From: Euperipatoides rowelli
Taxonomy: Eukaryota > Onychophora > Udeonychophora > Euonychophora > Peripatopsidae
Direction: 5' to 3' (one strand)
DNA: 12,977 nt
Assembly (NCBI GenBank): GCA_003024985.2
Contig: PXIH01S0023411.1
Below the pieces are notes generated by a model that saw only the letters and a program-made list of their open reading frames with translations, made no database searches and was not told the origin of the DNA. Each line of letters begins with the position of its first letter. Positions within the stretch are counted from its first letter, which is position 1. Shown here one piece after another: positions 7,011-12,977 of the stretch. The position numbers and the translations under genes are program-made.

Positions 7011-7295
7011 TAACCGCTAATAATCAGCCTTGAATTTTAAAATTCAAATGTTTTTCGCAAGATAAAAATTTATGAAATTTGTAATACTCTATAATTCCTT
7101 TTGTTCTTTTTCTTTGCTTCCGATGGGCCAAAAAGCTTACCCTAACACCTTATTTGTAATCTAGTTCCCTGGGCCCAAAACCTATTAGAAGGTTTCTGAC
7201 AAGTGACAACTAAGTCTATAAATATAATGTACATTACTACTGTAGATGTAAACTGAAGATAGCTTTATGAATTAGAGATCAAATTAGAAAATTTA
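7011..7295. other. AT-rich spacer without recognised gene
   Basis: Between the truncated copia element and the next non-LTR fragment I see no coding similarity. A 9-base inverted repeat (TTAGCGGTT at 6955-6963, AACCGCTAA at 7012-7020) sits at the copia truncation point and may or may not relate to it. Confidence 0.5.
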
Positions 7296-7532
7296 CGAAT
7301 ACGAGGCTATCGTTATAAACTAAAAAAAAAAGAGATTACCCACACTAGAGCCCGTTTCTCATTTGTGACAAATAGGGTGGTTGATATTGGGAATGCTTTG
7401 CCTGAACACATAGTCCTAAGTAATTCTACTAATCAATTTAAAAACTTGCTAAACGACTATAATGCCTTAGAAGAAATAAATATTTTGTTTAAATTTGTCG
7501 GTGTAAAAGTCATAAATGATTACTCCACTTAA
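7296..7532 (+). pseudogene. C-terminal RT fragment of a second non-LTR retrotransposon
   Basis: One plus-strand frame is open for 78 codons to a TAA at 7530-7532. It reads RIRGYRYKLKKK, then RARFSFVTNRVVDIGNALPEHIV and NSTNQFKNLLNDY. This is the conserved end of many CR1-like RTs ('RGHxxKLxK...RxxFFxxRVVxxWNxLPxxVVxxxSxxxFKxxLDxY'), with the tryptophan of 'WNxLP' replaced by glycine. The natural stop fits the usual family end, so this is the 3' end of a strongly 5'-truncated copy. It is a different lineage from the two minus-strand non-LTR elements. Confidence 0.85.
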
Positions 7533-7925
7533 GGTTAAATTAAATAATTTGAAGTAGCCTATACAAGTTTTTATTTTCTGTTTATGTGAAAAAAATAACT
7601 AAAAAAAAAAGGTTTAAATTTCTACAAATATGACACATTAAAATTTGTATTATCTATTTTGATAGTATAGGGTTTAAAGATGAACAATTTGGCTCTTTCA
7701 AATTCAAATCCAATGTTTTAAAAAAATCCACACATTTTAAGTTGTAATCAGTTCACTGAATTTTGGATTTGCTCATTATTTGGCTATCAAAGTTTACCAA
7801 GTATCAAATTTTGATGTTAGACAAATATTACAACAATAAAACAGGACTATTTTGTAATTGGCTCTTACCTGCTTCCTCTTGATTTATGATTTATGAAAGG
7901 ACAATTTTAATAATAATAATAATAA
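7533..7925 (+). mobile_element. probable 3' UTR and TAA-repeat tail of the plus-strand non-LTR copy
   Basis: After the stop at 7532 there are about 375 bp of AT-rich non-coding DNA ending in six TAA units at 7908-7925. Simple-repeat tails are common in CR1-like elements, so this can be the 3' UTR. The link is by position only. Confidence 0.4.
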
Positions 7926-8323
7926 GCAGCAATGTTGCTGGTGAATTTTATTAGAAGGTACGAGCTCTGTGTTACTTAGAGATCAGGTGTTACCTGGAAG
8001 GTGAGCTCTGATTTTTAAGAGAAAATTAATAAGCTACAGTATATTAAATAATTGGGCAAAATCCTTGATAACGGAGATTTTACAGTGTTTTGCAAAGCTG
8101 GCTAGATGTGAGTCGAAAGCTATATTTAGTATTTCCTGATACTAGCCCTTGACTGGAGACTTGAGGTAAAGCTGTGGTGGAGAGAAGTCTTTATCGATTC
8201 TGTATTTTGGGAGTAGGGCAGGATACTTGTGACTTTGTCTTGCTGGAGCCTTGCGTGCAAGTAAACTGCAGCTATTGTTGTGCGTCGAGGCCAACTACAG
8301 CGAATTGAATAGCTGGCTATTGC
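7926..8323. other. intervening sequence, somewhat GC-richer, unrecognised
   Basis: No coding similarity seen. Contains a short imperfect direct repeat (GAAGGTACGAGCTCTG at 7954-7969 and GAAGGTGAGCTCTG at 7997-8010). It sits between the tails of two oppositely oriented non-LTR elements and may be original host DNA or the remains of an untranslated repeat. Confidence 0.5.
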
Positions 8324-8513
8324 ATAATTTTATTTAGTTATTTACATTTATAAGTTTAAACCGGAGCTTATACAGAGTTGGTATCACACAAACAGGTACA
8401 AAAGTCTTGGACGGAATCCAAGCATGATAAACAAACAAATAAAAAACAGATATAAAATGCAATAAATTGAATACAAGAAGAAAAAAAGGTATGTGATTTT
8501 ATATATTAGAAAC

Positions 8514-9120
8514 TCAAATGAAATCAATGATATCTTTTTTAAATTTTGACATTCCTGATTCAAATAGTTTAGAGGGTAGGCTGTTCCAAAGCTTAATGTT
8601 GCATCGCAAAATAGAATGGAAAAGAGTTTGTTACTAGCCAGGGGGATCTTTATGCAAAACCTATGTCTTCTATGACTAGGTCTGTTATTAATATAATTAT
8701 TATTTACATTGTGCTTAATAACTAGTTCTTATACAGTAAATAAAATATCTTTTACCTTGAATCTTAGACTAGGTTTGATAGGCTTGTCTTTTTTTAGTCT
8801 TTCAAGATGAGACATGTGTTTACAATCAGATAGTCTTTTGGTCATTATTCTAAAAGTAGGGTCTAATTTATTTTTAATATCTTTTTCATTATAAATCCAT
8901 ACAACAATCCGTAATCTAAAACAGGTTGAATGTAGTAAGGATATAAAATGTTGAAAAGTCTGGAATCTAAAGATATTATATTTTTAGAAAAACCAAAAAT
9001 TTTTTTTATCTTGGTGACAACATGGTCTAAGTGATAGGCAAGGTCAAGATTCTTATGGAGAATGAAACCCAAAGCAGGTATTGTATCACTTTCACTTAAG
9101 GTGATATTATCAATTTTGTA
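8514..9120 (-). pseudogene. non-LTR RT thumb and C-terminal domain (third lineage)
   Basis: The stretch after the RT core reads LGFILHKNLDLAYHLDHVV, the 'LGxxxDxxLxWxxHI' equivalent, then FNILYPYYIQPVLDYGLLY, matching 'YxxxIxSxLxYG'. Further down are KRLSDCKHMSHLERLKK and, after a frameshift near 8610, KLWNSLPSKLFES and KFKKDIIDF before a TGA at 8514-8516. That end is the typical 'LWNSLP' C-terminus, so the stop is the original one. A premature stop occurs in the middle (near 8740). Confidence 0.85.
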
Positions 9121-9612
9121 TTAATGGTTCTGATTCGATCTACCAAAATGCATAAACCTCGATTTTTCCTTATTCACCACCAATCGAAGACAAGAACATT
9201 TCAAGACTAATGCATTAATGAGATGTTGGAAATCCTCTTCATGAGGTTTTGAAGTAATAGGCATAAAGATCTTAATGTAATCTGCATAGCCAATAAAGTT
9301 ATGGGCATAGGAGATAGCCAAGTCATACATGTATACATTGAACAAAAAGGGGCCTAAAATGCAGTGCTGAGGTATGCCATTGTTCATTAAAGTATCATTA
9401 GACAATTTATCATTACAATTGACTGATATGCGTCTATCAAATAGAAACAAAGATAGGATGTTAACCAGGTATGTGGTAAATTTTAAGCTTGAAAGCTTAT
9501 TAATAAGAGTTTTATGAAAAACAGTCTCGTAAGCAGAAGAAAAGTCTAGGAATAAAACGTCCATGGGAATTTTGCCATCTAAATATTTTAATAATTCAAA
9601 GGTAAATTGCAT
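9121..9612 (-). pseudogene. non-LTR reverse transcriptase core, YADD changed to YADY
   Basis: A 163-codon open stretch contains VLFLDFSSAYETV (residues 19-31, first catalytic aspartate), HKTLINKL, NNGIPQHCILGPFLFNVYMYDL (residues 77-98), and FIGYADYIKIF (residues 107-116). The second aspartate of the catalytic pair is tyrosine (codon 9277-9279), a single G-to-T change on the coding strand from GAT or GAC. The glycine of 'PQGS' is histidine. Both residues are near-invariant in active RTs. The stretch ends at a stop just before the thumb region, and its first methionine is internal. Confidence 0.9.
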
Positions 9613-10090
9613 GATGTTGGTTGAGAACTTGAGGTAGATCTTTTTTCAATTGAACCATGAAGGTTGGAAGGGAAATTGTTGGTCAGTCTCAAATGATATT
9701 TTATTCTATGGAGTAGAACTCTCTCATAAATTTTGGAAAGATTGGAGAGGAGGTAAATGGGCTTGTAGTTTTTAATTGATGATTTGTCTCCTTTTTGGAT
9801 AATGGTATGATAATTGCTTTCTTACAACAATTGGGAAATGATTATGGAGAAGCAAAAGATTAATAATTTTGTCAAGTAACATGGTAAAAAAAGATAATGT
9901 ACGGTACGCTTTATTAGATATGTATGTTATCGAATCCACAGGAGCAAGTCTTTCAGACTAAGTATTATATTTGATACCTCATGTTCGTTGGTGAACCATA
10001 TGCCTATGTTTTTAGTAATAATTTTATTGGAAATGTTGTTAGATATATTGAATCTGTAGTAGTGAGCAAAAGCAAAACTTTTCTCATAAT
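9613..10090 (-). pseudogene. non-LTR ORF2 linker and RT N-terminal blocks (third lineage)
   Basis: Minus-strand pieces in shifting frames: ISNNISNKII, then FTNEHEVSNIILSLKD (about 9960-10010), a PVDSIT step equivalent to 'GPDxI', FPIVVRK, a KKGD block and NLSKIYERVL, then an HGS and RSTSS block just upstream of the RT core. Order and spacing fit the family. At least three frameshifts. The 60-codon hydrophobic ORF on the plus strand at 9981-10163 is only a shadow of this region. Confidence 0.7.
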
Positions 10091-11102
10091 CATTTGGTTA
10101 TTCGCATGCATGATCCTTGGAATTATCCCACCATTAAAGGATTTGACCGTTTATGATGAATAGCTTAAATTTTAGAATCCTTCAGTAAATTTTCTTATTC
10201 TAAACCAAGGGGATTACCGGTATTTGGTTTTATTCAGTAGAAGACTCCCCACTCATCCTTATATTATAGAGTTAGTCTTCATAGAGATGTCTGAAGTATG
10301 ACATAGCTTCAGAAATATAGAAGCCATTAAGTTGCTTTCTCCAACAAGACTAAAAACCATTTTGACATTTCAATCATTTGATTGAAATGTAATCATTTTA
10401 AAAGTTCCTTTAAATTAATTTTGCAATGTTATTTTATTAAATAAAATGTTTGTTTTCGTAAGTTTCACAAGTCCACCAGCTTTACATCATTGTTGTGTTT
10501 ATTTTGTGAAATAAACTCTGTTAAGATTGTTAAATGATTGTGGAATATTCACTGCTCCGTTTGTCTTCAAATGACCATTTGTGAAATAACAAGGTTTAGG
10601 AACTGCAGTCTTTCAATTATTTTATTACAATTGTCATCATGTTAATTTGGTGGCCCCTCTAGTGTCAACTATAGACCAAAGACTATTTACAATACATAAT
10701 CATAAATATATTTATCATATTTAAGGTATTGTTAAATACATCAAATCATATTAAAGTATTATAATACTGTAGGCTACATATTAGTAAAATTATTATAGTA
10801 ATATTAGTTTTGGAAAATGAAATATAATGTAGGTACATATTTCATAAGAATGTTGCCCTTATTGAGCCAGCATTAATTATATTTTATATTCACTGTTATG
10901 ACCTATGTTTATAGCAAGTAGTAGTTTCANCCTATATCTAGGATGGGGACATTATCTTCTTATAATTCCCAGGTGAAATCCAAGTCAAATTATTTAAACA
11001 TTTAATATTAAAATGTCCAACTTAAATCACATTTAAAACCTTAAAGTTGCAAGTCCTATTTACATCATCATAGTACACTTCTGTTAAAGAGCAAAACTAT
11101 AA
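10091..11102. other. AT-rich non-coding region
   Basis: No transposon motif, RNA gene or convincing ORF was recognised. It contains one undetermined base (10930) and a perfect hairpin (10365-10390). It is consistent with intergenic DNA or the 3' flank of the candidate exon at 11103-11393. Confidence 0.6.
10365..10390. repeat. perfect hairpin, 12-bp arms, 2-base loop
   Basis: ACATTTCAATCA is followed after TT by its exact reverse complement. It stands alone, without flanking transposon features that I can see. Confidence 0.9.
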
Positions 11103-11393
11103 TTAATAAGTCTCTCCTACTCTGATTAAAGCATTAGCATAAATCTTATTAAATGCTCTCTGGGTAACGTTCCATTTAATTCTAAGCTGATCAGAAGCAG
11201 GTAATCTTTCACAATCAAAGTTATATTGCCTATACACTCAGATAAGCGTATCTTTACACTTCCGTATAATGCATACTTCAATTTGTTCAACCGAGAACAG
11301 CTTTGGAGTCGGTACACCAAACATTTCACTCCAAGTCATCAATCTTTCTACTGACTGACTCCAACATTTTTGTTTTACAAGTGGCTTCTCTCC
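11103..11393 (-). pseudogene. candidate terminal host exon with one in-frame TGA
   Basis: On the minus strand, directly after an acceptor-like TTAGTTTTATACAG, one frame runs 97 codons to a TAA at 11103-11105 with a single internal TGA (11238-11240). It begins GEKPLVKQKCWSQSVERL, continues MFGVPTPKLFSVEQIEV, and after the TGA reads VYRQYNFDCERLPASDQL and WNVTQRAFNKIYANALI. The mixed, protein-like composition is unusual for this AT-rich DNA, where stops are frequent. I do not recognise the family. GEKP recalls a zinc-finger linker, but no C2H2 finger is visible. A second frame on the same strand is also open (11329-11126), which weakens the case. It could be a decayed gene, a TE domain I do not know, or chance. 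Confidence 0.35.
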
Positions 11394-12710
11394 CTGTATA
11401 AAACTAATTATGTGCAAATTTCAGTAAATCATAAAAATTTTCTTTAATTCTAAGCAAATTTTTAAAACATAAAAAGTAAATAGAATTAAAATACAATAAT
11501 TAAAATACTTTAAAAAAAAAAGTATTTGAAAATTTATAAGCAGATGTCAAATTTGCCATTATGTTTAATGGTGTCCGCTTTAGTACCATATGGCTATATA
11601 TGTTTCTATTTTGATATGGAATCAGTACATTTCTACGAGCTCCACTCAAAATTGATCAACAGCTCTGTGAATGAAATTATAGCAGACATTTTTTTTCTTC
11701 ATATATTAAAAATGTCTGCACTTTAGGAAAGATTTTATCATAAAACACACTATGCAAATGTGTTTCCACTTCCAATATATTTTTTTCCTCATGTGGGAAA
11801 ACATTTCAGTGCTAAACCTCACTGAGGAAATCTATAATACATCTATTAGATTGAACCAGGACCCCCTTCCCATCTATTGAACTATACGAGATGACATGAA
11901 TTACCAATATTTTCAACTTAGCTTTTTCATGGAAAAGCTGTAGACAAAGAAGTTTTATACTTACCTTTGTTCTTTGAATATGAAGTTGTTATTTATCATT
12001 TTGACTTCAGCCTATTTGTCCCAGGGTATTTTTTTTCAGGGAATTTTTATTTGTGAAAGGGTTAAAAAGCTGAAAATACATTCTTGGTAAAGGCTACATT
12101 ATTAGCAAAACTTGTTCCATTAATCTCCAGTCTCATTTATGGATGCTAAAAGACAGATACACAATTAATACCTGAAACTAAACTTTATCATTCTGGTTCA
12201 AAATTCATCAGGGTCAACATCTTCATACAATCCGGAAATGTTATTTTACTAGATTAAGACCTATCAGAATAAGAAAAAAATAACTCACTTCTCTCAGGTC
12301 TTACAAAAATATCTACAATATGGAAAAAAAAAGAAAGGTTAGAATAAGCATATGAAATTATTGATTTTTAAAAAAAAGTAAAACTATAAACAGTTCCCTT
12401 ATTAATTATTTTCTAATGGCCATTAAAATGTAGAAAATTAATTAGATATTAAAAAAAAAATCCAAAATACTATTGATAATGAAACAGTTGAAATCACTTT
12501 TTAGATTATCTAATCTGATTATTAAAAATTATTAGAAAACAAAAAGCTTTATTCTATCTTCCATTAGGACAAATGGCATTTTGTTATGTATTAGAGAAAC
12601 TCAATGAATCTATAAGTGAAACTCAAACAAAGCCTATTTACACCACGAAAAAATGGTTTCCAATCTACCTCCATGCATAAAATGAGTAATCAAATCATTA
12701 TGAAACTTAC
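11394..12710. other. AT-rich region, possible intron
   Basis: No gene recognised. If the two candidate minus-strand exons are real, this is the 1.3-kb intron between them. A second perfect donor-like site (minus strand, AAG/GTAAGTA, at 11965/11964) lies inside but has no convincing matching acceptor. Confidence 0.4.
11682..11719. repeat. perfect stem-loop, 12-bp arms, 14-base loop
   Basis: GCAGACATTTTT at 11682-11693 and its exact reverse complement at 11708-11719. No flanking target duplication or known miniature transposon was recognised. Confidence 0.9.
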
Positions 12711-12775
12711 CTTGAATCATTTTAACCTCTTAAGCTTAGTTACCGTTATATTAAACCTTTTTTGCCGTTCTTGAT
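12711..12775 (-). other. candidate 65-nt upstream host exon
   Basis: Minus strand: a pyrimidine-rich acceptor ending TTGACCTTTTAG at 12776, then 65 nt ending TTCAAG followed by GTAAGT (donor at 12710-12705), a perfect consensus. One frame reads QERQKRFNITVTKLKRLK, then a TGA and two more codons. It ends on a complete codon, matching the phase of the candidate exon at 11103-11393. The other two frames contain stops earlier. The in-frame TGA means it is not a normal coding exon. Confidence 0.22.
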
Positions 12776-12977
12776 CTAAAAGGTCAAATGTAACAGATTT
12801 TTTTTATTTTTTTTAATTATTGATTTTCAAAGATTTTTAATAAAAAAAATTTCCACCAGAAAAAAAACAAAAATTAAAAACAAAAAAAGGTATTTACAAT
12901 TCAATTTTTAAAATAATTGTCTTTAGCTCCTCACCCTTAAAACAACATTGTCCACTTTACACACCAGGGGAGATATT
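12776..12977. other. A/T-run-rich region to the window edge
   Basis: Long A and T runs and no convincing gene. The last about 45 bases on the minus strand can be read as a short open stretch before a GTGAGG site, but its phase does not fit the neighbouring candidate exon. Confidence 0.4.

Larger units (their letters stand above)
8324..10090 (-). mobile_element. decayed 5'-truncated non-LTR retrotransposon, third lineage
   Basis: Minus strand: FTNEHEVSNIILSLKD linker block (about 9960-10010), RT opening with KKGD and NLSKIYERVL in broken frames (about 9720-9800), a 163-codon RT core (9612-9121), a thumb region (9072-8863), and a C-terminal domain ending in a natural TGA at 8514-8516. It is followed by about 190 bp of 3' UTR with an AATAAA on the minus strand (8329-8334) close to the apparent end. 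The endonuclease is missing. The element resembles the Jockey/CR1 side of non-LTR retrotransposons; exact clade not determined. Confidence 0.85.

Noticed and set aside
9981-10163. 60-codon plus-strand ORF with a possible membrane helix.
   Set aside because: The opposite strand carries the linker of the third non-LTR element, so this is a shadow.
11238-11240. In-frame TGA read as a selenocysteine codon.
   Set aside because: No SECIS-like hairpin was recognised downstream, and a CGA-to-TGA pseudogene change is simpler.
11379-11393. GEKP peptide suggesting a C2H2 zinc-finger protein.
   Set aside because: No CX2-4C...HX3-5H finger is found before or after it in the visible sequence.
11526-11726. 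66-codon plus-strand ORF.
   Set aside because: No motif, no splice or start context, and it contains the stem-loop. Length is not remarkable here.
11965-12011. Possible 47-nt minus-strand exon with a perfect donor (AAG/GTAAGTA).
   Set aside because: Its acceptor has a poor pyrimidine tract, and joining it to the exon at 11393 gives a stop within seven codons.
1-12977. tRNA genes, rRNA, CRISPR arrays, bacterial operons or defence systems.
   Set aside because: Nothing resembling them was seen on either strand; the content is eukaryotic and transposon-derived.

Overview
The window looks like AT-rich, intron-scale nuclear DNA of an animal, most likely an arthropod. This rests on the absence of bacterial-style genes or operons, long A/T runs, eukaryotic splice-like sites, and the mixture of LTR and non-LTR retrotransposon remains. 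The species cannot be named from the sequence. There is one undetermined base (10930). I found no tRNA, rRNA, CRISPR array or intact gene.

Most of positions 1 to about 10,090 is a retrotransposon graveyard. In order: (1) two short, oppositely oriented copies of one peptide-coding stretch at 1-78 and 203-293, possibly BEL/Pao. (2) A 5'-truncated, decayed non-LTR retrotransposon of the CR1/L2/Jockey-like group on the minus strand (about 2545 down to 309), with endonuclease tail, linker, reverse transcriptase (RT) and C-terminal region, a large in-frame deletion in the RT, and an ATT-repeat 3' tail. (3) A BEL/Pao pol fragment on the plus strand (2725-3447), running in frame into an unrecognised 73-codon ORF (3463-3684). 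(4) A 5'-truncated Ty1/copia element on the minus strand (about 7010 down to about 3726), carrying zinc knuckle, protease, integrase, RT, RNase H, polypurine tract and a probable 200-bp LTR, all broken by frameshifts, stops and deletions. (5) A small C-terminal RT fragment of a second non-LTR family on the plus strand (7296-7532), followed by a possible TAA-repeat tail. (6) A third non-LTR element on the minus strand (about 10,090 down to 8324), whose RT box reads YADY instead of YADD.

From about 10,100 to the end the DNA is AT-rich and has no recognised transposon. It holds one stretch that reads like a terminal host exon on the minus strand (11103-11393), preceded by a good splice acceptor. 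A second possible exon (12711-12775) ends in a near-perfect splice donor and is phase-compatible with it. Each has one in-frame TGA, so this would be a pseudogene, or the exon model is wrong. Two perfect 12-bp hairpins also lie here.

The genes do not form a working system. Every retroelement is defective by inspection. The more informative details are how the copies broke: a 49-bp internal duplication in the copia element, a quasi-palindrome in the BEL RT, a precise RT-core deletion, and single-residue losses at catalytic sites.
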